From positions 1 to 64,000 of the forward strand of contig NZ_NBIM01000005.1 in NCBI RefSeq assembly GCF_002242685.1: a stretch of DNA of 64,000 bases. The letters run 5' to 3'. Source of the DNA: Oceanimonas doudoroffii (GTDB taxonomy: Bacteria; Pseudomonadota; Gammaproteobacteria; Enterobacterales; Aeromonadaceae). Of this stretch, positions 27,589 through 38,644 are shown in pieces; the stretch's first letter is position 1, and each line of letters opens with the position of its first letter. The position numbers were made by a program, and so were the translations under genes. Under the pieces are notes generated by a model. The model saw only the letters and a program-made list of their open reading frames with translations. It did no database searches and was not told the DNA's origin.

Positions 27589-28073
27589 TGGGGGCTGTCC
27601 TTTTTAAAGCTGTCGATGATGATCATGGCGGCGCCGACGAAAATGAAGCTGTCGGCCAGGTTGAACGCCGGCCAGTGCCAGTTGCCCACGTAGAAGTCGA
27701 GAAAATCGACCACATGGCCCAGCAAGATTCGGTCAATCACGTTGCCGATGGCCCCGCCGATGATCAGCGCATAAGCCACCGGCAACCAGCGCGCGGTGCG
27801 CGGCGCCTTGTACATCCACACACTGAGCAGCACGGTCACGGCAACCGCCAGGGCGGCGAAAAACCAGCGTTGCCAGCCTCCCTGATCGGCCAGAAAGCTG
27901 AACGCTGCCCCCGGATTGTAGACGTGCACCAGGTTAAAGAAGGGGGCGATCTCCACCCCCGGGTAGCCGTAGTCCAGGTAGGCCACGGTCAGCCATTTGC
28001 TCAGCTGATCCAGGCCAATGGCCACCAGCGCCAGCCACCACCAGCGCAGGCCGGTATTCAGCACGGCCCGCAT
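27585..28073 (-). CDS. lspA: lipoprotein signal peptidase
   Basis: Aspartyl membrane protease that cleaves prolipoproteins after lipid modification by Lgt, which is also in this window. The 162 residues have four membrane helices and the two catalytic-aspartate motifs GNVIDRI and FNLADSFI. I use the ATG at 28073, which overlaps the ileS TGA by one base (TGATG). A longer frame reading upstream into ileS is not needed. BamD is one expected substrate. Confidence 0.96.
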   Translation of the reverse strand: MRAVLNTGLRWWWLALVAIGLDQLSKWLTVAYLDYGYPGVEIAPFFNLVHVYNPGAAFSFLADQGGWQRWFFAALAVAVTVLLSVWMYKAPRTARWLPVAYALIIGGAIGNVIDRILLGHVVDFLDFYVGNWHWPAFNLADSFIFVGAAMIIIDSFKKDSPQ

Positions 28074-30898
28074 CAGGCAAACCGGCGAACTTCGCCGTCT
28101 CCGGCCACGTTGGAGACGCAACGGCCGCAAATACCGTCATGGCCTTCAATGGTGCCCACATCGTCCACATGGTGCCAGCAGCGACCACACTTCTCGGCCT
28201 CGCTTCTGGCCACGCCCACCTTGAGGCCGGCCAGCTCGGTATCGGCGGCGTCCGCGGCGTCGGAAAGCGGCGCTATGGTGACCTTTGAGGTCAGCATCAC
28301 AAAGCGCAGTTCGTCACCCAGTTGCGCCAGTTTTCCGGCCAGGGCGTCGTCGGCATACAGGGTGATGTCGGCTTCCAGCGCGCCGCCAATCACCTTGTTG
28401 CTCCGGGCGCTTTCCAGCGCCTTGTTCACCGCCTGACGTACTCTGAGCAACTCGGCCCAGTAGGCATCGCTCAGCTGCTCGCCCTCGGCCAGGCCAAACA
28501 GGCCGTCGTAAAACTCTTCGGTAAACACAAAACGCTCACGCTGGCCGGGCAGCAGTGCCCAGATCTCGTCGGCGGTAAAGCTCATGATCGGCGCCATCCA
28601 GCGTACCAGGGCTTCCGCAATGTGATAGAGGGCGGTCTGGCAGGAACGACGCGCCTGGCTGTCGGCCTTGGCGGTGTACTGGCGGTCCTTGATCACGTCC
28701 AGGTAGAAGGAGCCCATCTCGATGGAGCAGAACTGCATCAGTTTCTGGGTCACCTGATGGAAGTTGTACTCGTCATAGGCCTGGGTTATTTCCTGCTGAA
28801 TGGCCTGGGCGCGGCCGACGGCCCAACGGTCGATCACCACCATGTCTTCAGGGGCCACCATGTCGCTTTCCGGATTGAAACCGCTCAGGTTGGCCAGCAG
28901 GAAACGGGCGGTATTGCGAATACGGCGGTAGGCGTCGGCGCTGCGCTTGAGGATCTCGTCGGACACCGTCATCTCACCGGAGTAGTCGGTGCTGGCCACC
29001 CACAGGCGCAGAATGTCGGCACCCAGCTTGTTCATCACTTCCTGAGGGCTGACCACGTTGCCGATGGACTTGGACATCTTGCGGCCCTGGCCGTCCACGG
29101 TAAAGCCGTGGGTCAGCACCTGGCGGTAAGGGGCATGACCCTTCATGGCGGTGGAGATCATCAGCGACGACATAAACCAGCCTCGGTGCTGATCCGAGCC
29201 TTCCAGATACATGTCGGCGGGGTGGCCCTGGAATTCGGGACGCACGTCCACCACCGAGGCGTGGGTGGAGCCGGAGTCGAACCACACGTCCAGGGTGTCG
29301 AGCACCTTGTCGTACTGATCGGCTTCTTCGCCCAGCAGCTCGGCGGGGTCCAGATCCCACCAAGCCTGAATGCCGGCCTGTTCAACACGCTTGGCCACTT
29401 CTTCCATCAGCTCGGTGGCGCGGGGGTGCAGCTCCTGAGTGTCTTTATGCACAAACAGGGCAATGGGCACGCCCCAGGTACGCTGACGGGAGATACACCA
29501 GTCCGGGCGATTCTCCACCATGGACTCAATACGGTTCTGACCCCATTCCGGCACCCACTGTACCTGTTGAATTTCGGACAGCGCCTGGCCGCGCAGGCCG
29601 GCCTGATCCATGCTGATAAACCACTGGGGCGTGGCCCGGAAAATAATGGGGGTCTTGTGCCGCCAGCAGTGCGGGTAGGAATGGGTGTAGGCTTCGTGGT
29701 GCAGCAGGGCGCCACGCTCCTTGAGCACTTCCACCACGGCGTCGTTGGCCTTGAACACGTGCTGACCGGCGAACAGCTCGGTGTCGGGCAGGTAAACGCC
29801 GTTGCCGCCGACCGGATTGGCCACTTCCAGGCCGTAGTGCTGGCCGACCGCAAAGTCTTCCTGGCCGTGGCCGGGGGCGGTATGCACGGCGCCGGTACCG
29901 GAGTCGGTGGTGACGTGATCACCCAGGATCGCCGGCACGTCGAAGTCGTAGAAGGGATGCTGAAAACGCTTCAGTTCAAGGCCTGCACCCTGGCAATAAC
30001 CCAGGTTGTGGTACTGGGTGATGCCGGCACGATCCATGACGTCCTTGACCAGATCCGCGGCCAGGATCAGGCGCTCGGGGTTGTCGCCTTCCACCTGCAC
30101 CAGGGCATAGTTAAGCTCGGCGTGCAACGCCACCGCCCGGTTGGCGGGAAGAGTCCAGGGGGTAGTGGTCCAGATCACCACGGACAGCGGGCCCTTGCCG
30201 GTATGGCCCTCGGCACAGTCAAAACTGGCGGCTACGGCGGCCTCGTCAACGGCCTGAAAGCGCACATCGATGGCCGGCGAACGCTTGTCTTCGTACTCGA
30301 CTTCGGCCTCGGCCAGCGCCGAGCCACAGTCGGTACACCAGTGCACCGGCTTGGAGCCCTTGTGCAGGTGGCCCTTGTCGATGATCTTGCCGAGGGCACG
30401 AATGATGTTGGCCTCGGTGTCGAAGTTCATGGTCAGGTAGGGGTTATCCCAGTCGCCGAGCACGCCCAGGCGAATAAAGTCGGCCTTCTGGCCTTCCACC
30501 TGCTCCTTGGCGTAGGCACGACAGGCCTCGCGGAACTCGGCGGCGGACACCTTGACGCCGGGCTTGCCAACCTTGCCTTCCACCTTGAGTTCAATGGGCA
30601 GGCCATGGCAGTCCCAGCCGGGAATGTAGGGGGAATCGTAACCCAACAGGCCCTTGGATTTGACGATGATGTCTTTCAGGATCTTGTTGACCGAGTGACC
30701 AATGTGAATGTTGCCGTTGGCGTACGGAGGACCGTCGTGAAGAATAAAGGGCTTCTTGCCGGCCTTGGCGCGACGCACGGCGCCGTAGAGATCTTCATCA
30801 ATCCAGCGCTGCAGCATGCCCGGCTCGCGTTGGGCCAGGTTACCGCGCATGGGAAACTCCGTTTCGGGCAAATTCAGGGTGTGTTTATAGTCGCTCAT
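28073..30898 (-). CDS. ileS: isoleucyl-tRNA synthetase
   Basis: Class I synthetase charging tRNA-Ile, with an editing domain that removes Val. The 941 residues align end to end with E. coli IleS from [13 protein letters not shown]. It has HIGH (65-68), the KMSKS loop near residue 605 and a C-terminal zinc-binding region (CGRCWHHV...CGRCVSN). In-frame sequence upstream of 30898 overlaps ribF and is not used. It starts 5 bp after the ribF stop and overlaps lspA by 1 bp. Confidence 0.98.
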   Translation of the reverse strand: MSDYKHTLNLPETEFPMRGNLAQREPGMLQRWIDEDLYGAVRRAKAGKKPFILHDGPPYANGNIHIGHSVNKILKDIIVKSKGLLGYDSPYIPGWDCHGLPIELKVEGKVGKPGVKVSAAEFREACRAYAKEQVEGQKADFIRLGVLGDWDNPYLTMNFDTEANIIRALGKIIDKGHLHKGSKPVHWCTDCGSALAEAEVEYEDKRSPAIDVRFQAVDEAAVAASFDCAEGHTGKGPLSVVIWTTTPWTLPANRAVALHAELNYALVQVEGDNPERLILAADLVKDVMDRAGITQYHNLGYCQGAGLELKRFQHPFYDFDVPAILGDHVTTDSGTGAVHTAPGHGQEDFAVGQHYGLEVANPVGGNGVYLPDTELFAGQHVFKANDAVVEVLKERGALLHHEAYTHSYPHCWRHKTPIIFRATPQWFISMDQAGLRGQALSEIQQVQWVPEWGQNRIESMVENRPDWCISRQRTWGVPIALFVHKDTQELHPRATELMEEVAKRVEQAGIQAWWDLDPAELLGEEADQYDKVLDTLDVWFDSGSTHASVVDVRPEFQGHPADMYLEGSDQHRGWFMSSLMISTAMKGHAPYRQVLTHGFTVDGQGRKMSKSIGNVVSPQEVMNKLGADILRLWVASTDYSGEMTVSDEILKRSADAYRRIRNTARFLLANLSGFNPESDMVAPEDMVVIDRWAVGRAQAIQQEITQAYDEYNFHQVTQKLMQFCSIEMGSFYLDVIKDRQYTAKADSQARRSCQTALYHIAEALVRWMAPIMSFTADEIWALLPGQRERFVFTEEFYDGLFGLAEGEQLSDAYWAELLRVRQAVNKALESARSNKVIGGALEADITLYADDALAGKLAQLGDELRFVMLTSKVTIAPLSDAADAADTELAGLKVGVARSEAEKCGRCWHHVDDVGTIEGHDGICGRCVSNVAGDGEVRRFA

Positions 30899-30903
30899 GG
30901 ATC

Positions 30904-31851
30904 CTACATTCCGTTCGGTTCTGATACCGCCAGCCCGAACCATTGTCTGGCCCTGACGGCATCGCGTTGAATCTGCTCCTTCAACAGCGCAAAGGAAGCG
31001 AATTTTTGTTCATTTCGCAGCTTGTGGCACAGCGCCACGTCCACCTGTTTACCGTAGAGATCGCCGGCAAAGTCAAACAGGTGCACTTCCAGCAGGGCCC
31101 GTGTGCCGTTCACCGTGGGCTTGTGGCCGACATTGGCCACCCCGGCATAATCTCGCCCTTCCACGCTCAGCCGCACCGCGTACACCCCCGACACCGGAAT
31201 CACCCGGCGCTTGAGCGCCACATTGGCAGTGGGAAAGCCGATAGTGCGGCCCAGCTTGGCGCCGTGGGCCACTCGGCCACACAGACTGAAGGGCCGGCCC
31301 AGCATGCGCGCCGCCTCATCCAGGCGATCGTCGGCCAGCGCCTGACGAATCAGGGTGCTGCTGACCCGGCGGTTTTCCATGCGCCAGCTTTGAGTGCTGA
31401 CCACCTCGAAATCAAAGGCCCGCCCGGCCTGGGTCAGTAATTTAAAGTCGCCGCCCCGGTTGCGGCCAAAGCGAAAGTCGTCGCCCACCACCAGAAAGCG
31501 CACCCCCAGCCGGTTAACCAGCAAGCCGCGTATAAAGTCGTCCGGGCTCTGGGCGGCAAAGCCGGCGGTAAAGCGCACACACAACAGGCGGTCGATGCCA
31601 AGTTCGGCCAGCCGGGCATATTTTTCCCGCAACCGAGTCAGCCGGGCCGGCGCATCCTTGCCGGCAAACAGCTCCTGGGGCTGGGGCTCAAACACCATGA
31701 CACAGGCCGGCACGCCCAGCCGGCGCGCCTGCTCCACCAGGCCACGCAGCACCGCCTGATGCCCCAGGTGCACGCCATCGAAGTTGCCGATGGACAGCAC
31801 GCAGCCGCGATGCCACGGTTTGATGTTGTGAATGCCGCGAATTAGCTCCAT
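30904..31851 (-). CDS. ribF: bifunctional riboflavin kinase / FAD synthetase
   Basis: Makes FMN and then FAD from riboflavin. The 315 residues contain the N-terminal adenylyltransferase domain ([13 protein letters not shown] near 20-32) and the C-terminal kinase domain ([36 protein letters not shown]). I start at [16 protein letters not shown], matching E. coli MKLIRGIHN. It begins the conserved ribF-ileS-lspA-fkpB-ispH operon and lies about 100 bp after murJ. Confidence 0.97.
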   Translation of the reverse strand: MELIRGIHNIKPWHRGCVLSIGNFDGVHLGHQAVLRGLVEQARRLGVPACVMVFEPQPQELFAGKDAPARLTRLREKYARLAELGIDRLLCVRFTAGFAAQSPDDFIRGLLVNRLGVRFLVVGDDFRFGRNRGGDFKLLTQAGRAFDFEVVSTQSWRMENRRVSSTLIRQALADDRLDEAARMLGRPFSLCGRVAHGAKLGRTIGFPTANVALKRRVIPVSGVYAVRLSVEGRDYAGVANVGHKPTVNGTRALLEVHLFDFAGDLYGKQVDVALCHKLRNEQKFASFALLKEQIQRDAVRARQWFGLAVSEPNGM

Positions 31852-31955
31852 AAGTTCCGCTGCCGGCCCCTGCAAATCGGCGGATTATAACTCAGCCGGC
31901 CCCCGGGATCAGCCCTTGATGGCCGGCGGTGCGATCGAAGCCGCTGCCGGGTCAC

Positions 31956-33515
31956 TTACTCAACCACCCGAAAGTGCCGGGGCCGGGCCCCCAGCAGCAG
32001 CAGCAGGGCGCCATAACAGAGGGCGCCGGCGCCGATATAGCCGAGCAGATGCAGACTGCTTTGCGCCAGGCTCCAGGCCGCCCAGACTTTCAGCGACGGC
32101 GACAGCCACCCCAGCAGCGCCGCCATGCCGGCCCCGGCCAGCGCCACCTGCAGCATAAAGATCAGGGTGGTGCGACTTGGGCTGTATACCGAGCGCCTGT
32201 GCAGCCCCCAGCCCAGCAGGCCGGCGTTGAGCACCCCCGACAGGGCCGTGGCCAGCGCCAGGCCCACATAACCCAGCGGAAAGATCAGCAGGGCGTTGAA
32301 CACCATGTTGGCGACCATGGCAATAATGCCAAAGCGCACCGGAGTGCGGGTGTCCTGGCGGGCGTAATAACCCGGCGCCAGCACCTTGATCAGCATAAAG
32401 GCCTGTAGTCCCAGGCCATAGGCCACCAGGCTTTTGCCCGCCGCGGCCACTTCCTCCATGCCGAACTCGCCGCGCATAAACAGCACCCGCAGCATGGGTT
32501 CGCTCAGCACGATCAACCCCAGCATGGCGGGAAACCCCATCAGCAACACCATGCGCACACCCCAGTCCATGGTGGCGGCAAAGCCGTCTCTGGCGTCGTC
32601 CACATGGCGGCTCGACAGCGCCGGCAAGATCACGGTGGCGATGGCGATGCCAAACAGCCCGAGGGGAAACTCCAGCAGCCGATCCGAGTAATAGAGATAG
32701 CTGATGGAGCCGGTGGCGAGAAAGGACGCCAGCATGGTGTCGAACAGCAGGTTGACCTGACTCACCGATACCCCGAACAGCGCCGGCAGCATCAGGGTGC
32801 GGATTTTCACCACCCCGGGGTGGTGCCAGGCCCAGCGCGGGCGCACCAGCAGCTTGAGTCTGGCCAGAAACGGAAACTGAAACAGAAACTGCACCAGACC
32901 GCCGGCAAACACGCCCACCGCCAGGCCGATTTCCGGCTGGGCCAGCCGGGGCGACAGCCACCAGGCGGCGAGAATGATGCACACGTTGAGAAAAACCGGG
33001 GTAAAGGACGATACCGCAAACTTGTCAAAGGTGTTGAGAATGGCCCCGGCCATGGCGGTAAAGCTGATAAACCACAGGTAGGGAAAGGTGATCTTGAGCA
33101 GCAGGGACGCCAGCTCGAACTTCTGGGCCTCGGGGCCGCCCTGCAGCCATTCCATAAACCAGCCGGCGCCAAACAGGGCGGTCACCACCCCCGAACCCAG
33201 TATGCCCACCAGGGTCACGACCGTCACAATCAGGCCAAGGGTGCCCGACACCGCCGCCAGCAGATCCTGTGTGTCCTTGAAACTGCGGGTCTGCTTGTAT
33301 TCGGTCATCACCGGCACAAAGGCCTGGTTAAAGGCCCCTTCGGCAAACAGCCGGCGCAGAAAGTTGGGAATGCGATTGGCGAAAAAGAACACGTCGGCCG
33401 AAGCTCCCGCCCCCATCAGATTGGCGATCACCACGTCCCGGACCAGCCCCAGCACGCGGGAAACCAGGGTCATGGCCGAGACTATCATGCCCGACCGCAA
33501 CAGCGCCTTGCTCAA
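31956..33515 (-). CDS. murJ: lipid II flippase MurJ
   Basis: Essential MOP-superfamily protein that moves lipid II across the inner membrane for peptidoglycan synthesis. The 519 residues form about 14 membrane helices, with the MurJ signature FFFANRIPNFLRRLFAEGAF. I place the start at a TTG (33515) giving MSKALLRSG, with GAGG 8 nt upstream, because homologues align there. ATG codons further upstream would add a non-homologous tail, and those further in would cut helix 1. It is divergent from rpsT, which also starts with TTG. Confidence 0.92.
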   Translation of the reverse strand: MSKALLRSGMIVSAMTLVSRVLGLVRDVVIANLMGAGASADVFFFANRIPNFLRRLFAEGAFNQAFVPVMTEYKQTRSFKDTQDLLAAVSGTLGLIVTVVTLVGILGSGVVTALFGAGWFMEWLQGGPEAQKFELASLLLKITFPYLWFISFTAMAGAILNTFDKFAVSSFTPVFLNVCIILAAWWLSPRLAQPEIGLAVGVFAGGLVQFLFQFPFLARLKLLVRPRWAWHHPGVVKIRTLMLPALFGVSVSQVNLLFDTMLASFLATGSISYLYYSDRLLEFPLGLFGIAIATVILPALSSRHVDDARDGFAATMDWGVRMVLLMGFPAMLGLIVLSEPMLRVLFMRGEFGMEEVAAAGKSLVAYGLGLQAFMLIKVLAPGYYARQDTRTPVRFGIIAMVANMVFNALLIFPLGYVGLALATALSGVLNAGLLGWGLHRRSVYSPSRTTLIFMLQVALAGAGMAALLGWLSPSLKVWAAWSLAQSSLHLLGYIGAGALCYGALLLLLGARPRHFRVVE

Positions 33516-33634
33516 AATGAAAACCTCACGGTAAGAAATTGCTGAACGCAGGTGAATACTGCTAGAATTCGGCGGACAGTTTAACCCCCTGCCCTGTGCC
33601 ACGCCACAGGGCGGTGTTTATTTGCACAAATCAA

Positions 33635-33663
33635 TTGACAATCAGCGGTGAAAAGGGCATAGT
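33635..33663 (+). promoter_or_regulatory. promoter of rpsT
   Basis: A perfect TTGACA (33635-33640), a 17-bp spacer and CATAGT (33658-33663) lie about 50 bp upstream of rpsT. This is one of the best sigma-70 matches in the window. Confidence 0.75.
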
Positions 33664-33711
33664 CCTCGGCCTTTTATGAGCACTCGCTAAGACAGATTCA
33701 GGAGTTATACC

Positions 33712-33972
33712 TTGGCTAACATCAAGTCTGCTAAGAAACGCGCGATTCAGGCTGAGAAGCGTCGCAAGCACAACGCCAGCCGTCGTTCTATGGTTCGCAC
33801 TTACGTGAAAAAAGTAATTGCTGCCATCGCCACCGGTGACAAAGCCAACGCTCAGAAAGCGTTTGACGCTGCCCAGCCGATGCTGGATCGCATGGCCACC
33901 AAAGGCCTGATCCACAAAAACAAGGCCGCTCGTCACAAGAGCCGTCTGAACGCTCAGATCAAAGCCCTGTAA
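33712..33972 (+). CDS. rpsT: 30S ribosomal protein S20
   Basis: S20 binds 16S rRNA early in small-subunit assembly. The 86 residues are Lys/Arg/Ala-rich ([20 protein letters not shown]...). The start codon is TTG with AGGAG 7 nt upstream. E. coli rpsT also uses UUG, which is tied to its translational autocontrol. It is a single-gene unit with its own promoter and terminator, divergent from murJ. Confidence 0.98.
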   Translation: MANIKSAKKRAIQAEKRRKHNASRRSMVRTYVKKVIAAIATGDKANAQKAFDAAQPMLDRMATKGLIHKNKAARHKSRLNAQIKAL

Positions 33973-33991
33973 GCGCTTTACTCTGGCATCG

Positions 33992-34018
33992 AAAAAACCG
34001 GCTTTATGCCGGTTTTTT
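33992..34018 (+). terminator. terminator of rpsT
   Basis: AAAAAACCGGC (33992-34002) pairs with GCCGGTTTTTT (34008-34018) around a 5-nt loop, 19 bp past the rpsT stop, with a six-T run. Confidence 0.93.
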
Positions 34019-34032
34019 GTTGCCCGTTTTTC

Positions 34033-34098
34033 AGTGAGGGGATAGGCGTCAGGAGTGAGGCGAACTGTTCCTCCCCCCCTGACTCCTAGCTCCTCACC
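34033..34098. repeat. heptad inverted repeat between rpsT and the ArsR gene
   Basis: The left arm (34033-34060) is a run of units like GTGAGGG, ATAGGCG, TCAGGAG and TGAGG. The right arm (34071-34098) is its imperfect complement over about 28 bp. It sits between convergent genes, and its right arm reaches into the last codons of the ArsR-family gene. Confidence 0.65.
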
Positions 34099-34435
34099 GG
34101 CAGTACAGCCGGTGCAGCAGGGCGATCATCTCCCGCACTTCATCACTTTTAAGCGAGTAATACACGGTCTGGGCTTCTTTACGGGTGCTCACCAGCCCGT
34201 CGTTGCGCAAAATCGCCAGGTGCTGAGACAGGGCCGACTGGCTCAGCCCCAGAAACCGGTTCATCTCCCCCACCGACAGCTCCTGGTCGAGCAGGTGGCA
34301 CAGAATAAACAGCCGGCGTTCATTGGCCAGCGCCTTGAGCAGCTTGACCGCCCGGGCGGCGTTGGCCTCCATTCCTTCGATGTTCATGTCGTTGCTTGCG
34401 TTCACACTGGCGTTCTCAGCTGAATTCATCGTCAA
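34094..34435 (-). CDS. ArsR-family regulator with persulfide-sensor-like cysteine pair
   Basis: A 113-residue winged-helix repressor of the SqrR/BigR/YgaV/HlyU branch. Helix-turn-helix residues [19 protein letters not shown] lie at about 62-80. C46 (FILCHLL) and C112 (LYCR) occupy the positions of the two cysteines that form a polysulfide bridge in SqrR and YgaV-type sensors. Metal-ligand motifs of classical ArsR (CVC) are absent. The first ATG overlaps the nhaR end by 20 bp; later ATG codons at 34429, 34387 and 34372 are also possible. Its targets are unknown; no sulfide-oxidation gene is nearby. Confidence 0.8.
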   Translation of the reverse strand: MTMNSAENASVNASNDMNIEGMEANAARAVKLLKALANERRLFILCHLLDQELSVGEMNRFLGLSQSALSQHLAILRNDGLVSTRKEAQTVYYSLKSDEVREMIALLHRLYCR

Positions 34436-35360
34436 AGGTCGCGGGTGGCGTCACCGCAGAAAAGTCGTCGAGGCCGGAGAACAGCGAGCTGAAGTCACTC
34501 TCGCACAAGCGTTTCACCGCCGGATGCTGGATCATGCGCTCGGCGAAGATCACGTAATATTCCTCTTTCAGCTCGGGGGCGCGGCCGATTTCAATCACCG
34601 GCTGATACTGCAGTATGGCGTCCCGGTAAATGGCAGGGGCCACAAAGATTCCCTGGTTAAAAAAGCCAAAGGCCTTCATCAGGGCGGCATCGTCGAACTC
34701 TCCCAGGATCTGGGGTTTCAGCCCCTGCACCTCCAGCCAGTGACGCAGCTGGCGGCCCATGGCGGTGCGCCGGCCCGGGATCAGCAACTTGCGTTCTTCC
34801 AGGCAGGCGGGAAAGGGTTTGACCGGCAGCGGTTCGCGGCAGTAGAAGCCCATGTCACACTCCCCCAGCTTTTTCGACAACAGGCCCGCGTGCTGGGCCG
34901 AGTCCACCGGGCAATCGGACAGTATCATGTCGAGCTTGTGCTGGCTGAGCTGCTCCAGCAGCATTTCGTGGGTCGACTCGTAGCAGCGCAGGTGGATGGA
35001 GCCGTCGTTGGGGATCACCGACAACAACACTCGGCTCGCCAACCGCTTTGACAGCGCGTCGGCAATGCCCACCTCAAACACCAGGTGATCTTCCTTGCGG
35101 TAGTTGACGATATCCAGCATCTCGTAAGACAGGCTGAACATGCGGTCCGCATACTGAAACACCAGCTGTCCCAGCTCACTGGCTTCCAGCTGGCGGCCCT
35201 TGCGCTTGAACAGCTTGCCGCCCAGACGCTCTTCCAGCTGGCGGATCTGTCCGGTCACGGTCTGGGGGGTCAGGTACAGGGCCTCGGCGGCCTTGGTGAC
35301 CGAGCCCTTTTTCTGGGTCATCCAGAAATAATAGAGATGGTTGTAGTTCAGGTGTGACAA
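34416..35360 (-). CDS. nhaR: LysR-type activator of nhaA, NhaR
   Basis: Sodium-responsive LysR activator. The 314 residues align closely with E. coli NhaR from the helix-turn-helix ([28 protein letters not shown]) through [19 protein letters not shown] and [13 protein letters not shown] to [13 protein letters not shown]. It lies 88 bp downstream of nhaA with a hairpin between. It overlaps the start of the ArsR-family gene, which suggests that the two regulators are made together. Confidence 0.96.
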   Translation of the reverse strand: MSHLNYNHLYYFWMTQKKGSVTKAAEALYLTPQTVTGQIRQLEERLGGKLFKRKGRQLEASELGQLVFQYADRMFSLSYEMLDIVNYRKEDHLVFEVGIADALSKRLASRVLLSVIPNDGSIHLRCYESTHEMLLEQLSQHKLDMILSDCPVDSAQHAGLLSKKLGECDMGFYCREPLPVKPFPACLEERKLLIPGRRTAMGRQLRHWLEVQGLKPQILGEFDDAALMKAFGFFNQGIFVAPAIYRDAILQYQPVIEIGRAPELKEEYYVIFAERMIQHPAVKRLCESDFSSLFSGLDDFSAVTPPATFDDEFS

Positions 35361-35398
35361 GCTGCCGTCTCCGCGGATTCAATGTCCCATCATAAAGA

Positions 35399-35428
35399 AA
35401 CCGGCCGGGATTTTATACCCGGCCGGTT
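35399..35428 (-). terminator. terminator between nhaA and nhaR
   Basis: An 11-bp perfect GC-rich stem (35399-35409 with 35418-35428), followed on the minus strand by TTCTTTAT, lies 20 bp past the nhaA stop. Read-through could still feed nhaR. Confidence 0.8.
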
Positions 35429-35448
35429 GCTTCGAACAGGCGCATGGC

Positions 35449-36648
35449 TTACACCAGCTGGGTATGTACCGATACCTTACGCCGTTGTGACTCCTTTTGC
35501 GGCAGTACCCGCCTCAGCATGACATAACCGGCCACCGCCGCCACGGTAGAGCCCATCAGAATGCCCAGCCGCGAGAGATTGGCCAACTGGACCTGATCCG
35601 CAAAGGCCAGCGACGAAATGAAGATCGACATGGTAAAACCGATGCCACACAACACGGATACCGCAAAGACCTGACGAAAACACACCCCCGCCGGCAACTG
35701 GGCATAACCCAGCCGTACCGACAGCCAGCTCACCAGGAAGATGCCCATGGGTTTACCCACCAGCAATCCCACCATCACGCCAAGGGGCAGCGCCGAGGTC
35801 AGGTCCGCCAGGGACAGTCCTTCCAGCGACACGCCGGCGTTCACAAAGGCAAACAACGGCAATATCACAAAGGCACACCAAGGGTGAAGGAAGTGCTCCA
35901 GCTGCTTGGAGGGCGAAAAGCGGTGGCCATAAAGGGGGATAAGGAAGCCAAGAATCACCCCGGCCAGGGTGGCGTGCACGCCGGACTTGAGCACGGCGAC
36001 CCAGATGATCCAGCCCAGCAGCAGGTAGGGCACCAGGTTGCACACTCGGGCCCGGTTCAGCCAGACCAGACCGGCGATGCCCAGTGCGCCCACCGCCATG
36101 GCGGTCACATCAACACCGTGGTTGTAGAACAGGGCGATAATGATGATGGCCCCCAGATCATCGATGATCGCCAGCGCCAGCAGAAAGACCTTCAGGGTAA
36201 GAGGCACCCGCTTGCCCAACAGCGCCATCACCCCCAGGGCAAAGGCGATATCGGTAGCGGCGGGAATGGCCCAGCCGCTCTGGTTGGCGGGCTCCCCCAG
36301 GTTCAGCAGCATAAACCACAGCGCCGGAAACACCATACCACCGATGGCGGCCAGGGCCGGAAACATGGCCTTTTCGCGGGTGGAGAGCGCGCCTTCCACC
36401 ATCTCGCGCTTGACCTCCAGACCCACCAGCAAAAAGAACACCGCCATCATGCCGTCGTTGACCCACAGCAGCAGCGGCTTGTCGAGGTTGAGATCACTGA
36501 TGCGCAACTGAATGCGCATATTAAGGAATTCCTGATACATACCGGACAAACCGGTATTGGCCATCAGCATGGCGATCAGGGCGGCGATAATCAGCAGTAT
36601 TCCGCCGGCCGATTCCATGGCCAGAAAGCGTTTAAGCACATGCGACAT
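35449..36648 (-). CDS. nhaA: Na+/H+ antiporter NhaA
   Basis: Exports Na+ or Li+ in exchange for two protons, giving salt and alkaline-pH tolerance. The 399 residues have 12 helices. D133 (ATDIAF) and the D163-D164 pair (AIIDDLGA) fall at exactly the E. coli positions, and [14 protein letters not shown] is conserved. I start at [16 protein letters not shown], with AAGGAG 7 nt upstream. It lies upstream of its regulator nhaR. Confidence 0.97.
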   Translation of the reverse strand: MSHVLKRFLAMESAGGILLIIAALIAMLMANTGLSGMYQEFLNMRIQLRISDLNLDKPLLLWVNDGMMAVFFLLVGLEVKREMVEGALSTREKAMFPALAAIGGMVFPALWFMLLNLGEPANQSGWAIPAATDIAFALGVMALLGKRVPLTLKVFLLALAIIDDLGAIIIIALFYNHGVDVTAMAVGALGIAGLVWLNRARVCNLVPYLLLGWIIWVAVLKSGVHATLAGVILGFLIPLYGHRFSPSKQLEHFLHPWCAFVILPLFAFVNAGVSLEGLSLADLTSALPLGVMVGLLVGKPMGIFLVSWLSVRLGYAQLPAGVCFRQVFAVSVLCGIGFTMSIFISSLAFADQVQLANLSRLGILMGSTVAAVAGYVMLRRVLPQKESQRRKVSVHTQLV

Positions 36649-36825
36649 AATCGAGCTCCTTCTCAAAGAACAGCCCGAGTGTAATCAGCTTGTTACAGAG
36701 GTAATAATCGGTTGTTTCTGATCAACACCTCGGGAAAATCGAATTAAAGCGCAGAATGACTCACTAATACCGATGAAAATAAAATGTTAGTCTAAAGTAG
36801 AGCTTGATTTACAAACAAACAGCTG

Positions 36826-37620
36826 TCAAATGGCCACCGGTGCCTTGATATGGGGGTGAGGATGGTAGTCTTCCAGAATAAAATCCTCATATACATACTC
36901 AAACAGGGAGTTCGGGCGGCGTGCCAGCCGCATGGTGGGCAAGGCTTTCGGTTCACGCCCCAGTTGCAGCCGGGCCTGCTCCAGGTGATTGCTGTACAGG
37001 TGCACATCGCCGCCGGTCCAGACGAAGTCCCCAGGCGCCAAGCCCGCCTGCTGAGCCATCATCATGGTGAGCAGGGCGTAACTGGCAATATTGAAGGGCA
37101 GGCCAAGGAAAACATCACAGCTGCGCTGATAGAGCTGGCAGGACAACCGGCCATTGGCCACGTAAAACTGAAACAGGGCATGGCAGGGCGCCAGTGCCAT
37201 TTGGTCGATTTCACCCACGTTCCAGGCCGACACGATAATGCGTCGGCTGTCCGGGTTGGTTTTAATGGTCTCCAGGGCCTGGCTGATCTGATCGATCACC
37301 CGACCATCGGCCGCTTCCCAGCTGCGCCACTGCTTGCCGTAAACTGGCCCCAGATCGCCATCGTCACTGGCCCACTCGTCCCAGATGCTGACACCGTTAT
37401 CCTTGAGGTAGGCGATATTGGTGTCGCCGTTCAGAAACCACAGCAGCTCGTGAATGATGGATCTGAGGTGGCATTTCTTGGTGGTGACCAGCGGAAAGCC
37501 GTCCGCCAGGTTAAAGCGCATCTGGTAGCCGAACACCGACAGGGTACCGGTGCCGGTCCTGTCTTCCTTGTGCTCACCGTGATCAAGAATGTGTTGCATC
37601 AGCTCGAGATAGGCTTTCAT
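36826..37620 (-). CDS. thyA: thymidylate synthase
   Basis: Converts dUMP to dTMP with methylene-tetrahydrofolate. At 264 residues it equals the E. coli length. It has catalytic C146 ([10 protein letters not shown]), the substrate-binding RRIIVSAWN and [15 protein letters not shown] blocks, and the conserved KAPVAI end. Its ATG overlaps the lgt stop by 4 bp, as in other lgt-thyA operons. Confidence 0.98.
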   Translation of the reverse strand: MKAYLELMQHILDHGEHKEDRTGTGTLSVFGYQMRFNLADGFPLVTTKKCHLRSIIHELLWFLNGDTNIAYLKDNGVSIWDEWASDDGDLGPVYGKQWRSWEAADGRVIDQISQALETIKTNPDSRRIIVSAWNVGEIDQMALAPCHALFQFYVANGRLSCQLYQRSCDVFLGLPFNIASYALLTMMMAQQAGLAPGDFVWTGGDVHLYSNHLEQARLQLGREPKALPTMRLARRPNSLFEYVYEDFILEDYHPHPHIKAPVAI

Positions 37621-38435
37621 GCGGTCTTTGCTCCGTTACCAAACCAATGGGGACGACGACAGGCCGCCCATAACATCAAGGCGCCGCCGATCATCATCGG
37701 CAACGACAACAGCTGGCCCATGCTGAACAGGTCCAGGTAAAGGCCCAGCTGGGCATCCGGCTGGCGTACAAACTCCACCACAAAGCGGAACAGGCCGTAG
37801 CACAGCAAAAACAACCCGGAGATCACGCCCCGGGGCGGCCGGACGCGCCAGGCCAGGTTGAGAATCAGCAGCAGCAGCACCCCTTCCAGGGCGAATTGAT
37901 ACAGCTGGGACGGATGCCGGGGCAAGGCGCCGGCGGCGGGAAAAATCACGCCCCAGGGTACATCGGTCACTCGGCCCCAGAGCTCGCCGTTAATGAAGTT
38001 GCCAAGACGCCCGGCGCCCAAGCCAAAGGGAATAAGCGGCGCAATAAAGTCGGCGACCGCAAAGAAGGTCTTGTTGTGCTTGCGGCCAAACAACCAGAAG
38101 GCGGTGAGCACACCCAGCAGGCCGCCGTGAAACGACATGCCGCCGGACCAAATCTTGATGAGGTAAAGCGGATCGGCAAGAAAGGTGTCGAACTGGTAGA
38201 ACAGTACATAGCCGAGCCGGCCACCGACAATAACCCCGAGGAAACCGTAGAACAGCACATCGGAGACCTGATCCTTGGTCCAGCCGGAGCCCGGTTGTGC
38301 CGCCCGGCGATTGCCCAGCCACCAGGCAAACACAAAACCCAGCAGATACATCAGCCCGTACCAGTGCACCGCCAGCGGCCCCAGCTGCACGGCAATGGGA
38401 TCAAAGCCGGGAAACACCCAGTGAGAATCAGACAT
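37617..38435 (-). CDS. lgt: prolipoprotein diacylglyceryl transferase
   Basis: First enzyme of lipoprotein maturation, moving diacylglycerol from phosphatidylglycerol to the lipobox cysteine. The 272 residues have seven membrane helices, with the signature [16 protein letters not shown] containing R143, N146 and G150, and HGG (103-105). A TACAAT -10-like box is at 38465-38470 on the minus strand, but no good -35 is visible. The lgt-thyA order matches E. coli. Confidence 0.97.
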   Translation of the reverse strand: MSDSHWVFPGFDPIAVQLGPLAVHWYGLMYLLGFVFAWWLGNRRAAQPGSGWTKDQVSDVLFYGFLGVIVGGRLGYVLFYQFDTFLADPLYLIKIWSGGMSFHGGLLGVLTAFWLFGRKHNKTFFAVADFIAPLIPFGLGAGRLGNFINGELWGRVTDVPWGVIFPAAGALPRHPSQLYQFALEGVLLLLILNLAWRVRPPRGVISGLFLLCYGLFRFVVEFVRQPDAQLGLYLDLFSMGQLLSLPMMIGGALMLWAACRRPHWFGNGAKTA

Positions 38436-38644
38436 GCGCTTACCCCGAAAAATGGAAAGCGGGTATTGTAAGGCAAATGACGGTGGCTTTCCTGCTCGAA
38501 TGAAGATCCCCGCACGGGGTTAATGAACGAACATTGCTGCTTTGCGGGGCGAGCCGTCCGCGCTTTGAAGAAAGCACAGCTCAGATGGAGCGCAGGCGGC
38601 CCGCCGGCATGGCGTCGGCAGGTGCTGACCAAGCAGGAATTTTA
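38436..38644. other. intergenic stretch between lgt and ptsP
   Basis: About 209 bp without a convincing gene. It should hold the lgt promoter and the ptsP 3' end. CCCCGC and GCGGGG blocks about 40 bp apart (near 38507 and 38555) could pair but have a long loop. A 58-codon frame from 38522 runs into ptsP and has no ribosome site. Confidence 0.4.

Noticed and set aside
28322..30970. 882-codon open frame antisense to ileS
   Set aside because: The opposite strand is a full-length, highly conserved ileS; the antisense product has no recognisable domain.
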